Assembly: GCA_902566365.1 (NCBI GenBank)
Contig: CACFIH010000010.1
Location: 1 to 36,834 of the forward strand
Direction of reading: 5' to 3'
Source: an uncultured Pelagibacteraceae bacterium
GTDB lineage: Bacteria > Pseudomonadota > Alphaproteobacteria > Pelagibacterales > Pelagibacteraceae
Length of the DNA: 36,834 nucleotides
The notes below the pieces were generated by a model that did no database searches, was not told the DNA's origin, and saw nothing but the letters and a program-made list of their open reading frames with translations. Shown here in pieces: positions 1-7,248 of this stretch; the first letter of the stretch is position 1; every line of letters starts with the position of its first letter. A program made the position numbers and the translations under genes.

Positions 1-1
1 A

Positions 2-493
2 AATAAAGTTAGGATTAAACCCAATGCAAAATTTGTTGAATTTGAAACTGTTTACAATCCTGAGGAGATGGTTGGACAAAGATATCCTGTTTTGAATTGG
101 CCTTATATAGAGGGTCTAAGATTAGATGAGGCGATGCATCCACTTACGACCGTTGTTACAGGTTTGTATGGTAAGCCATTACCAAACCAGAACGGTGCAC
201 CTTTAAGAATATTTATCCCATGGAAGTATGGTTTTAAAAGTGCAAAAGCAATAGTAAAAATAAAATTAACAAAAAAAATGCCAAATACTGCTTGGAAAAA
301 TGCTTCACCAAGAGAATATGGTTTTTATTCTAATGTAAATCCCGAAGTTGATCATCCAAGATGGTCTCAAGCAACTGAAAGAGTGATAGGAGAAAGTATT
401 TTGGCTCCCAGAATTAAAACTTTAATGTTCAATGGTTACGGAGATGAAGTAGCTCATCTTTATAGTGGCATGGACTTAAAAAAGAACTACTAA
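2..493 (+). CDS. msrP: MsrP, periplasmic methionine sulfoxide reductase catalytic subunit (C-terminal part)
   Basis: This is the C-terminal 163 residues of the molybdopterin-dependent reductase MsrP (YedY), which with the haem protein MsrQ repairs oxidised methionines in periplasmic proteins. The frame is open from base 2, so the start lies left of the window and the ATG at 68 is internal. Family-typical stretches are seen: [45 protein letters not shown] and PWKYGFKS. The twin-arginine signal and the molybdenum-ligating cysteine would be in the missing part. The stop is 6 bases before msrQ, consistent with one msrPQ transcript. Confidence 0.93.
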   Translation, partial: NKVRIKPNAKFVEFETVYNPEEMVGQRYPVLNWPYIEGLRLDEAMHPLTTVVTGLYGKPLPNQNGAPLRIFIPWKYGFKSAKAIVKIKLTKKMPNTAWKNASPREYGFYSNVNPEVDHPRWSQATERVIGESILAPRIKTLMFNGYGDEVAHLYSGMDLKKNY

Positions 494-499
494 AATAAA

Positions 500-1072
500 T
501 TGAAAAATTATTTAAAGCCAACTGTTTTCTTGTTGTTACTTTGGCCAATCTACGTAATTTCTTATCAAATAATTTTTAATCAATTAGGTCCTGAACCTGT
601 AGATAGAATTATTAACCACTTTGGAGAATGGACTTTAATTTTTATCATTTTAACTCTTTCAATTTCTCCGCTAAGAAAAATAACCAATTCTACTGAATGG
701 TTAAAACTCAGAAGAATGGTTGGTCTTTTTACTTTTTCATACGCTTCGATACATATGCTGAGCTACGTGGGTCTTGATTATAGATTTGATATCGAGCCAT
801 TAATAAATGATGTTTTAAAGAAAAAATTTATCTTTATAGGATTTTCGGCTTGGTTACTATTAACAGTCTTAGCTATAACATCATCAAACATGATGGTAAG
901 AATTTTAAAACAGTATTGGAAAAAACTACATAAATTAGTTTATGTAATTGCAATATTTGGAGCTCTTCATTATATATGGTTATCAAAAACTATCTTTTTT
1001 AAACCCTTGATTTATACAATTATAATTTTAATACTTTTGAGCTTAAGGATTAATTTAAAAAAAAGGGCTTAA
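500..1072 (+). CDS. msrQ: MsrQ, haem-binding membrane subunit of the MsrPQ system
   Basis: A 190-residue integral membrane protein of the ferric-reductase-like family that passes electrons from the respiratory chain to MsrP. Hydrophobic segments are spread through the whole protein. Conserved MsrQ blocks include HFGEWTL, LSISPLRKI, LRRMVGLFTFSYASIHMLSY (His as a likely haem ligand) and KKLHKLVYVIAIFGALHYIW (two further His). The likely start is TTG at 500, six bases after the msrP stop. No ATG or clear ribosome binding site lies nearby, so translation is probably coupled to msrP. The 3' end overlaps the convergent DUF779 gene by 4 bases. Confidence 0.9.
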   Translation: MKNYLKPTVFLLLLWPIYVISYQIIFNQLGPEPVDRIINHFGEWTLIFIILTLSISPLRKITNSTEWLKLRRMVGLFTFSYASIHMLSYVGLDYRFDIEPLINDVLKKKFIFIGFSAWLLLTVLAITSSNMMVRILKQYWKKLHKLVYVIAIFGALHYIWLSKTIFFKPLIYTIIILILLSLRINLKKRA

Positions 1073-1422
1073 TTTTTTTTAGGCTCGTTATCTACAACTA
1101 AACAAATTTCAGATTTCGTTAAAAATCTTTTCCCAGTTCCATTATCTAATGAAAACATCCCACCTATACCTTTTACAGCATCTATGGTTAGATCTGTATG
1201 TTTCCATTTTTCATACTGATCATCGTTCATATAAAATGGAACTCCACCTATCTCACCTAATTTAACGTCACTCGAGCCAACCATATATTCATTTCTTGGA
1301 TAACACATTGGGGCACTTCCATCGCAACAGCCACCAGATTGATGGAATAATAATTCATCACCATGTTGAGCTTTTAGCTCCTCAATCAATTTTAATGCTG
1401 AGTCTGTTGCTTTTACTTTCAT
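1069..1422 (-). CDS. DUF779 family protein, partner of aldehyde dehydrogenase
   Basis: A 117-residue cytoplasmic protein of the DUF779 family, which is known mainly from sitting next to AldB/ExaC-type aldehyde dehydrogenases; its biochemical role is not established. It has the family's cysteine cluster SGGCCDGSAPMCYP (about residues 29-42) and the block PFYMNDDQYEKWKHT. It lies just downstream of the aldehyde dehydrogenase gene on the same strand, but a strong hairpin with a T-run fills the gap and ends at the ATG, leaving no room for a normal ribosome binding site. Its last 4 bases overlap msrQ from the other side. Confidence 0.85.
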   Translation of the reverse strand: MKVKATDSALKLIEELKAQHGDELLFHQSGGCCDGSAPMCYPRNEYMVGSSDVKLGEIGGVPFYMNDDQYEKWKHTDLTIDAVKGIGGMFSLDNGTGKRFLTKSEICLVVDNEPKKN

Positions 1423-1427
1423 AAAAA

Positions 1428-1455
1428 AATGGCCTGTGATTCCTCACAGGCCATT
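1428..1455 (-). terminator. Intrinsic terminator or attenuator between aldehyde dehydrogenase and DUF779 genes
   Basis: On the minus strand a perfect 12-bp stem (AATGGCCTGTGA paired with TCACAGGCCATT) encloses a four-base GGAA loop. A run of T follows, made of the last two stem bases plus five more, and then directly the ATG of the DUF779 gene. The GC-rich stem in a very AT-rich genome and the T-run are the standard features of a rho-independent terminator. The position right at a start codon also allows a role in attenuation or translational control. Confidence 0.85.
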
Positions 1456-1471
1456 ATATATAAATTAATTT

Positions 1472-3016
1472 TTAAAAGAAGCCTAATTTCTTTTCACTAT
1501 AAGACACGTGAAGATTTTTCACTTGTCTGTAATGATTAAGCATCATTTTATGTGTTTCTCTTCCAATACCAGATTGTTTGTATCCACCGAATGCAGCATG
1601 TGCAGGGTAAGCATGATAACAATTTGTCCAAACTCTTCCTGCCTGTATTTCTCTACCCATTCTGTAAGCGATATTTCCATTTCTAGTCCAAACACCAGCA
1701 CCTAAACCATAAAGTGTATCATTAGCAATTTCTAATGCCTCTGCTTCATCTTTAAATTTAGTTACTGACACAACTGGTCCAAAAATTTCTTCTTGGAAGA
1801 TTCGCATTGAGTTATTACCCTCAAAAATAGTTGGTTCGATATAGTTTCCTTTTTCTAAACCACTATTGATTTTAGCAACATTTCCACCACATAGAACTTT
1901 GGCACCTTCTTTCTTGCCTAAATCAAGATAAGATTTGATTTTTTCCATTTGTTCTAATGATGCTTGTGCACCAATCATTGTTTCCATCTTCAAAGGATTG
2001 TCTTGTTTAACAGCCTTAGTTCTAGCAATAGCTTTTTCCATGAACTTGTCATAGATAGATTCTTGAACTAGCACTCGGCTTGGACAAGTACAAACTTCAC
2101 CTTGGTTTAAGGTAAACATTGCAAAACCTTCTAAACATTTATCAAAGAAATCATCATCTTTTGCCATGACGTCTTCAAAGAAAATGTTAGGAGATTTTCC
2201 ACCTAGCTCCAACGTGATTGGTATCAAGTTTTGTGATGCATATTGCATAATTAAACGACCAGTCGTTGTCTCACCAGTAAAAGCAATCTTTTTGATTCTT
2301 TTAGATGATGCTAGTGGTTTTCCAGCTTCTAAACCATAACCACTTACTACGTTTACTACTCCAGGAGGTAATAAATCTCCAATTAGTTCCATAAGTAACA
2401 TGATTGATGCTGGTGTTTGCTCAGCTGGTTTTAGCACTACACAGTTTCCTGCTGCTAAAGCTGGAGCAAGTTTCCAAGTTGCCATTAATAATGGGAAGTT
2501 CCATGGTATAATTTGTCCAACTACACCTAGTGGTTCTGGAATGTGATAAGAATATTCACTGTTACTAATTTCAGCAACAGAACCTTCTTCCGCTCTAATA
2601 ACCCCAGCAAAATATCTCCAATGATCTATTACTAAAGGTAAATCAGCAGCCATACATTCTCTAATTGGCTTACCATTATCCAAACATTCTGCTGTAGCTA
2701 ATACATTAAGATTTTTCTCAATTACATCAGCAATTTTAAGAAGAATGTTAGATCTTTCCGTAATTGAAGTTTTACCCCAAGTTGGGAAAGCTGCGTGAGC
2801 TGCATCTAAAGCAGCGTCTACGTCTTTTTCATTTGATCGCGCAACCGAACAGATTACTTCATTTGAAATCGGAGATGTATTGTCAAAATATTTTCCAGAT
2901 TTTGGCTCAACAAACTTACCATTAATGTAGTTCCCATATTTTGATTTAAACGGGAATTTCACTTTCAAATGAGAAGTATCTAATACAGATGACACTTTCA
3001 TAGCTTCTGCACTCAT
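1472..3016 (-). CDS. NAD(P)-dependent aldehyde dehydrogenase (AldB/ExaC type)
   Basis: A 514-residue aldehyde dehydrogenase that oxidises an aldehyde to its carboxylic acid with NAD(P). It shows the active-site glutamate block [10 protein letters not shown], the catalytic cysteine in GEVCTCPSR (about Cys309), the cofactor motif FTGETTTG and the structural block [10 protein letters not shown]. The chosen start is ATG 3016 ([11 protein letters not shown]) because a strong GAGGAG lies 8 bases upstream and the length matches the family's roughly 506. The same frame stays open to an ATG at 3229 and would add 71 very basic residues (separate entry). The neighbouring DUF779 gene supports the AldB/ExaC subgroup. 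The natural aldehyde cannot be read from sequence. Confidence 0.93.
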   Translation of the reverse strand: MSAEAMKVSSVLDTSHLKVKFPFKSKYGNYINGKFVEPKSGKYFDNTSPISNEVICSVARSNEKDVDAALDAAHAAFPTWGKTSITERSNILLKIADVIEKNLNVLATAECLDNGKPIRECMAADLPLVIDHWRYFAGVIRAEEGSVAEISNSEYSYHIPEPLGVVGQIIPWNFPLLMATWKLAPALAAGNCVVLKPAEQTPASIMLLMELIGDLLPPGVVNVVSGYGLEAGKPLASSKRIKKIAFTGETTTGRLIMQYASQNLIPITLELGGKSPNIFFEDVMAKDDDFFDKCLEGFAMFTLNQGEVCTCPSRVLVQESIYDKFMEKAIARTKAVKQDNPLKMETMIGAQASLEQMEKIKSYLDLGKKEGAKVLCGGNVAKINSGLEKGNYIEPTIFEGNNSMRIFQEEIFGPVVSVTKFKDEAEALEIANDTLYGLGAGVWTRNGNIAYRMGREIQAGRVWTNCYHAYPAHAAFGGYKQSGIGRETHKMMLNHYRQVKNLHVSYSEKKLGFF

Positions 3017-3229
3017 TTTTTTTACTCCTCTTGTTTTTTTTATTATCCTTAGCTTATTATTTTTTCTAGATTTTTGAGAACGATTCTTAGTCGCAGATTT
3101 TTTTTTCACGACCTTTTTTTTTATTTTCACTCTTTTTCTAGATTTTTTGACCAATCTATTTTTTCTTTTTTTGGTCTTTGGCTTAGTTTTAGACTTTCTT
3201 TTAATAGCCATAATTGAGTAAACAAGCAT
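3017..3229 (-). other. Open in-frame Lys/Arg-rich extension upstream of the aldehyde dehydrogenase
   Basis: Seventy-one codons without a stop run into the aldehyde dehydrogenase frame. About half the residues are Lys or Arg, with Ser, Thr, Val and Asn between, for example [17 protein letters not shown], which resembles a histone H1-like tail. Possible starts are ATG 3229 and ATG 3211; neither has a visible ribosome binding site, whereas ATG 3016 has a strong one. It may be a real basic tail made on some molecules, or a 5' untranslated region of about 200 bases whose purine richness happens to read as lysine. If untranslated, 3017-3329 is a 313-base gap with nothing else recognised in it. Confidence 0.45.
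3025..3030 (-). promoter_or_regulatory. Strong ribosome binding site fixing the aldehyde dehydrogenase start
   Basis: GAGGAG on the minus strand lies 8 bases before ATG 3016. Few genes in this window have such a clear Shine-Dalgarno sequence, so it argues for 3016 as the main start rather than 3211 or 3229. Confidence 0.75.
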
Positions 3230-3329
3230 TTCAAAGATGTGTCTATTTATTTAAATCAAAAAATTCTACTTTGAATTGTATTTACACTATATCTTGTGCT
3301 GAATTTAAAATTCTTTAATATTTTTAAAT

Positions 3330-3575
3330 ATGAATGAAAATAAAAAAAATGAAATCCAATCAGCTACTTTTGAAAGATTGTTAAAACACTTAAATGAGAG
3401 AAAAGATATTCAAAATATAGATTTGATGAATCTTGCAGGTTTTTGCAGAAACTGTTTGTCTAAGTGGTACAGAGAAGAAGCTGAAAAAAAAGGAATTTCG
3501 ATTACAGACCCTGATGCAAGAAAACATGTTTATGGGATGCCTTACTCTGAATGGAAAGATAAATACCAAAAATAA
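3330..3575 (+). CDS. DUF1244 family protein
   Basis: An 81-residue protein of the DUF1244 family, a small helical protein common in alpha- and gammaproteobacteria with no assigned function. The diagnostic stretch NLAGFCRNCLSKWY (about residues 35-48), with its CRNC cysteine pair, and the ending GMPYSEWKDKYQ match the family at full length. It is transcribed alone. Its stop directly abuts the stop of convergent moaB with no spacer. Confidence 0.88.
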   Translation: MNENKKNEIQSATFERLLKHLNERKDIQNIDLMNLAGFCRNCLSKWYREEAEKKGISITDPDARKHVYGMPYSEWKDKYQK

Positions 3576-4076
3576 TTATTTTTCTTTTAATCTTGGAAAT
3601 AACTCTACAAAATTACAAGGTTTATGATTAATATCTAATTGGTGTTTTAAAATACCTTCCCAAGCATCTGTGACACCTCCAGATGAGCCAGGTAAAGCAA
3701 AAACGTATTTACCGTTAGCCAATACTGCGCAGGCTCTAGACTGTATTGCTGAAGTTCCGACTGTTTTTAAACTTATGTTTCTAAATATCTCGCCAAAGCC
3801 AGGTATATGCTTATCAGCAATTTCATTTAATGCTTCTGGTGTTATATCTCTTCCTGTTAAACCAGTTCCACCAGTAGTAATGATAGTGTCAATTTTTTCG
3901 TTTTTGACCCACTCTTTTAGTATCAGAACAATTTCACTCTTATTATCTTTGCATATTTTTCTATCTATCAAATTGTGACTAGCATCTTTAATTTTATTTA
4001 CTAAAATTTCACCAGATTTATCATTATCAATCGTTCTAGTATCTGTTACAGTTAATAGTGCAATATTTACTTTCAT
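3576..4076 (-). CDS. moaB: MoaB-type molybdenum cofactor biosynthesis protein
   Basis: A 166-residue MoaB/MogA-fold protein that, in its family, binds molybdopterin and acts in its adenylylation during molybdenum cofactor synthesis. It shows the canonical start IALLTVTDTRT, the pterin-binding block TTGGTGLTGRDITPEA (about residues 83-98), and ALPGSSGGVTDAWEGIL near the end. MsrP about 3 kb away is a molybdenum enzyme, so the cofactor has a user in the same region. The start lies only 14 bases from the divergent TauE/SafE gene. Confidence 0.92.
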   Translation of the reverse strand: MKVNIALLTVTDTRTIDNDKSGEILVNKIKDASHNLIDRKICKDNKSEIVLILKEWVKNEKIDTIITTGGTGLTGRDITPEALNEIADKHIPGFGEIFRNISLKTVGTSAIQSRACAVLANGKYVFALPGSSGGVTDAWEGILKHQLDINHKPCNFVELFPRLKEK

Positions 4077-4090
4077 AAAAAATTTTTTGT
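4077..4090. other. 14-bp gap between divergent moaB and permease start codons
   Basis: The gap consists of the perfect palindrome A6T6 (4077-4088) plus GT. Both neighbouring starts are supported by conserved protein N-termini, so neither gene has room for an ordinary leader. Promoter elements for each must lie inside the other gene's 5' end. I see no convincing -10 or -35 box. Confidence 0.5.
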
Positions 4091-4837
4091 ATGATTATAT
4101 TATCAATATTATTTTTTATAACAGCTATTTTATACTCTAGTGTTGGTTTCGGAGGAGGCTCAACATATTTGGCCTTATTGTTAATTTGGGACATTCCTTA
4201 TTATATTTTTCCAGTTATTGCACTTTTATGTAACATCATAGTAGTTTCAGGTAACTCTTTTAATTACATTCGTGCTGGCAATTATAATATAAAGCTATTA
4301 ACCCCCTTTTTAATCGGTTCTATTCCTTTTGCTTTTTTTGGAGGATCATTGAAGGTTGAGAAAGAAATTTTTGAAGTTCTTTTATTTTTTATTCTATCTA
4401 TAGCTGGTGTATTATTATTGATAAATAATAAATCTTATAAGAAAGAAAATTTAATAATAAATAAATTAAGTTCTATCTATTCTTTTTTTATAGGTTCGAT
4501 CCTTGGACTAGTGTCTGGAATAGTAGGTATTGGAGGAGGTATCTTTTTAAGTCCTATACTTTTTTTTCTAAAAGCTGAAAAACCAAAAGTAATTGCGACA
4601 TCAGCTTCTCTTTTTATCTTAATTAATTCAATATCAGGAATTTTAGGTCAATTTACCAAAGAGAATACTTTTTTTGAGTTAACTAATTACTGGATACTTT
4701 TTTTAAGCGTTTTAATAGGTGGATTTATTGGGAATTACTTAAATCTTAAGATTCTTTCCAATAGAACTTTAACAATAATGACATCACTATTAGTTATTTT
4801 TGTTTCTGTAAGAATTGGTATAAAAGTTTTCTTATAA
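4091..4837 (+). CDS. TauE/SafE family membrane permease (sulfite/sulfoacetate exporter type)
   Basis: A 248-residue inner-membrane protein with about 8 hydrophobic segments. The two halves each carry the glycine-rich family signature: YSSVGFGGGSTYLALLL (about residues 16-32) and SGIVGIGGGIFLSPILF (about residues 144-160). Family members export sulfite, sulfoacetate or related organosulfur anions, but substrates are rarely proven. It lies 8 bases upstream of a homocysteine S-methyltransferase gene on the same strand, which fits a sulfur-related role without proving it. Confidence 0.88.
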   Translation: MIILSILFFITAILYSSVGFGGGSTYLALLLIWDIPYYIFPVIALLCNIIVVSGNSFNYIRAGNYNIKLLTPFLIGSIPFAFFGGSLKVEKEIFEVLLFFILSIAGVLLLINNKSYKKENLIINKLSSIYSFFIGSILGLVSGIVGIGGGIFLSPILFFLKAEKPKVIATSASLFILINSISGILGQFTKENTFFELTNYWILFLSVLIGGFIGNYLNLKILSNRTLTIMTSLLVIFVSVRIGIKVFL

Positions 4838-4845
4838 TCATATTC

Positions 4846-5754
4846 ATGAAAAAAGATTTTTTTCAACAAATAAGAATTTTAGATGGTGGTATGGGTCAAG
4901 AACTACTTGCTAGGGGTTTAGATTCTCATGGGACTTTATGGAGCGCAAAGGCGCTTCTTGAGGAAAAAAATCATTCTTTAGTTGAGAGTGTACATGAGGA
5001 TTTTGTAAAAGCTGGTGCAGAAGTAATTGTTACCAATACATTTGCAACTCGTCAGAATAGACTTAAGGAAAACAATTTAGAGGATAAATTTAAAATCTTA
5101 AATAAGAATGCATGTAAAATAGCCAAAAAGGTTAAAGATAAGTATCCTCAAATTTTAATTGCAGGTGGATTACCTCCTCAAAATACAACATATTCTCATG
5201 ACAGAAGAGACGAGACTGAAATATTTAATAATTTTAAAGATCAAGCAAAAATTTTAAATCCATATGTCGACTTTTTTTATCTTGATGTTCTAAGTAGTAT
5301 TAGAGAAATCTCTATTGCAATTAATTCAATCGAGGAATTTGACAAGCCTTTTTTAATTGGTGCTCATATTTCAGAAGGAGTAACATTCCCTAGTGGTGAA
5401 AAGTTATCAGAAATTACTAAAAGAATTAAAATAAAAAATCTTCTTGGATTAATTTTAGCCTGCGTCTCTCCAGAAAATTACAAAAAAAACATTAATGAAA
5501 TTAAATCCATTGGTTTTCCATTTGGTTTTAAAATTAATGCTTTTGAAAAAACAAAAATTAAAGGAGGATACAAGATAAATTATGGAAAAAGTAAATCTGG
5601 AAACCCTAATGAATTTTTAGGCAAAAGAGATGACCTGACTCCAACTGTTTTAAAAGATTTAGCAAAAAAGTTTATAGATGATGGAGCAACAATAATTGGT
5701 GGATGCTGTGAAACAAACCCTTCACATATTAAAGCTTTTTCTGAGCTTAAATAA
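4846..5754 (+). CDS. Homocysteine S-methyltransferase family protein
   Basis: A 302-residue single-domain, zinc-dependent methyltransferase of the BHMT/MmuM family, which moves a methyl group from a small donor such as S-methylmethionine or betaine to homocysteine, giving methionine. The zinc ligands are visible: Cys206 in LACVSPE and the pair Cys287-Cys288 in IIGGCCETNPSHI. The N-terminal ILDGGMGQELLARG and VTNTFATRQ are also typical. It follows the permease gene by 8 bases, probably in one transcript. The methyl donor cannot be decided here. The 3' end overlaps the convergent transporter gene by 8 bases. Confidence 0.9.
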   Translation: MKKDFFQQIRILDGGMGQELLARGLDSHGTLWSAKALLEEKNHSLVESVHEDFVKAGAEVIVTNTFATRQNRLKENNLEDKFKILNKNACKIAKKVKDKYPQILIAGGLPPQNTTYSHDRRDETEIFNNFKDQAKILNPYVDFFYLDVLSSIREISIAINSIEEFDKPFLIGAHISEGVTFPSGEKLSEITKRIKIKNLLGLILACVSPENYKKNINEIKSIGFPFGFKINAFEKTKIKGGYKINYGKSKSGNPNEFLGKRDDLTPTVLKDLAKKFIDDGATIIGGCCETNPSHIKAFSELK

Positions 5755-6634
5755 TCTTTTTAAAGTCAGCTTTTCTTACAAAATAGATTCCCACACATAC
5801 TGCAATTAAAGAAATTAATACTTTAAAAGTAATCAATTCTTTTAAAAAAATAAAACTTAAAATTGTTCCAAAAATTGGTATTAAGTAAGAAACTTGCGAT
5901 TGAAAAATTAATCCGTTATTTACTAAAATTCTAAATCTTAATAACCAAGCGATACCAGTCGAAACTAATCCTAGATAAATTACTGAAATAGTTGAGTCTA
6001 ATCTTGGTGTTAATTCCCAGGGTTGTTCAATAAAACTTACTAGAGGAATTAAAATAATAGTTGCCCAAATTAAAATTGATCCCGTGACATTTTCATTTTT
6101 TTTCTTACTAATTTTTAAAGTTAAAACTCCTCCAATTACATAACAAGTAGAACCTAGTAAAATCAATAATGCAGACACAAAATTATTTTCATTGATTAAT
6201 AGATTATCAGAAAATAAAAATACAATACCTGAAAATCCAATCAAAATTCCAATAGTTTTAATAAAATTAAATTTTTCATTTTTTGTATAAAAATGGGCAA
6301 GCACTGTAGAACTCAATGGAGTAGTAGACATTAATATTGCTGCTAAATTGCTTTGAACTGATTTAACGCCATATGCAATAAGAAAAAAAGGAGCAACTAA
6401 ATTTACAAAACCTATCAAAGCAAACCAATGCCAATCTTTTGAAAATGCCTCAATTTTTATATTCTTAAAATAGCAAAGTAATAAAACTGGAATTGCTCCA
6501 AAAAAGACTCTTAGAAAAGCTATTGTTACAGGTCCAAACGAATAAGTTGCAATTTTTATATTAAAAAATGCTGAAGCCCAAATTAATGCCAGTAAAGTTA
6601 ATAATAAATAATCTAATAATTTTGGCTGTCTCAT
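5747..6634 (-). CDS. EamA/DMT family transporter
   Basis: A 295-residue membrane protein with about ten hydrophobic segments forming two EamA repeats, as in the drug/metabolite transporter superfamily (RhaT/YdcZ-like metabolite exporters). It begins with LALIWASAFFNIKIA and has FLRVFFGAIPVLLL in the first repeat. The substrate is unknown. Its start overlaps the stop of the YbaK-type gene by 4 bases (ATGA), so the two are translationally coupled in one operon. Confidence 0.9.
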   Translation of the reverse strand: MRQPKLLDYLLLTLLALIWASAFFNIKIATYSFGPVTIAFLRVFFGAIPVLLLCYFKNIKIEAFSKDWHWFALIGFVNLVAPFFLIAYGVKSVQSNLAAILMSTTPLSSTVLAHFYTKNEKFNFIKTIGILIGFSGIVFLFSDNLLINENNFVSALLILLGSTCYVIGGVLTLKISKKKNENVTGSILIWATIILIPLVSFIEQPWELTPRLDSTISVIYLGLVSTGIAWLLRFRILVNNGLIFQSQVSYLIPIFGTILSFIFLKELITFKVLISLIAVCVGIYFVRKADFKKII

Positions 6635-7110
6635 TCTGAAATTTCTTTAATTAAACCTTTAGTCATTTTTTGTAGATTTGAATAATCAACTTTAAATACA
6701 CAATTAGGATGTCCAGCTGCTGCATATAAATTATCAAATCTTTCAAGTGAATTATCAATATAAATGTCTATCTTATTTAAATGACCTACAGGTGAGACAC
6801 CTCCAATAGTAAAACCTGTTACGTTTTTGACCTCTTCAGCAGATGCCATTGATACGTCTTTAACATTTATTATTTTTTTTATCTTAATCAGTGAAGCTTT
6901 TTTATCCCCTGCTACTAAGCACAAAATAAAAGTATTTTTTGCTCTAAAAAGTAAACTTTTTACTATTGCACCAACCTTGCAATTCAAGGATGCTGCTGCT
7001 TCAAGAGCAGTCCTGGCTGAATTATCAAGTAAAGTAACTTTTAAATTCGAGTCATATTCCTTTAAAAATTTTTCAACCCTTTTGACAGGATCTTTATTTA
7101 AAATAGACAT
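6631..7110 (-). CDS. YbaK/EbsC-type aminoacyl-tRNA deacylase
   Basis: A 159-residue protein of the YbaK/ProX superfamily, which hydrolyses mischarged tRNAs such as Cys-tRNA(Pro) or Ala-tRNA(Pro). It shows the conserved block TGFTIGGVSPVGHL (about residues 101-114), the catalytic-lysine region CKVGAIVKSLLF, and the ending YAAAGHPNCVFKV. It is the first gene of a two-gene operon with the EamA transporter and is divergent from glnA. The exact tRNA substrate class is uncertain. Confidence 0.88.
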   Translation of the reverse strand: MSILNKDPVKRVEKFLKEYDSNLKVTLLDNSARTALEAAASLNCKVGAIVKSLLFRAKNTFILCLVAGDKKASLIKIKKIINVKDVSMASAEEVKNVTGFTIGGVSPVGHLNKIDIYIDNSLERFDNLYAAAGHPNCVFKVDYSNLQKMTKGLIKEISE

Positions 7111-7124
7111 AATTCAACTTTAAA

Positions 7125-7153
7125 TTGTTAATTTTTATGTTGAAAAATAAATA
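7125..7153 (+). promoter_or_regulatory. Possible glnA promoter
   Basis: TTGTTA (7125-7130) and TAAATA (7148-7153) with a 17-base spacer lie in the 138-base gap before glnA. In DNA this AT-rich such matches arise easily by chance, so this is only a candidate. Confidence 0.3.
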
Positions 7154-7238
7154 CTTATGTAAAAAATGCATAGGTGTTATTAAGTAAAAGAACATTATCT
7201 ATCAGTCTTTTTTTGATACTACAACCCAGGAATTACAT

Positions 7239-7243
7239 AGGAG
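7239..7243 (+). promoter_or_regulatory. glnA ribosome binding site
   Basis: AGGAG, 5 bases before ATG 7249. It shows that translation starts at MSAKDVLKF and not at an earlier in-frame ATG at 7174, which would add 25 residues absent from the family. Confidence 0.85.
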
Positions 7244-7248
7244 AGATT

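Noticed and set aside
3670..3978. 102-codon open frame antisense to moaB
   Set aside because: It is a shadow of the moaB frame with no independent support.
4838..4845. SAM-type riboswitch before the homocysteine S-methyltransferase gene
   Set aside because: Only 8 bases separate it from the preceding gene, so there is no room for a structured leader.
7111..7248. Glutamine riboswitch (glnA motif) upstream of glnA
   Set aside because: The leader lacks the conserved core I would expect (no GGAAGT-like block or closing GTTC/GAAC-type stem). Only a weak TATCA/TGATA hairpin is seen around 7199-7217.
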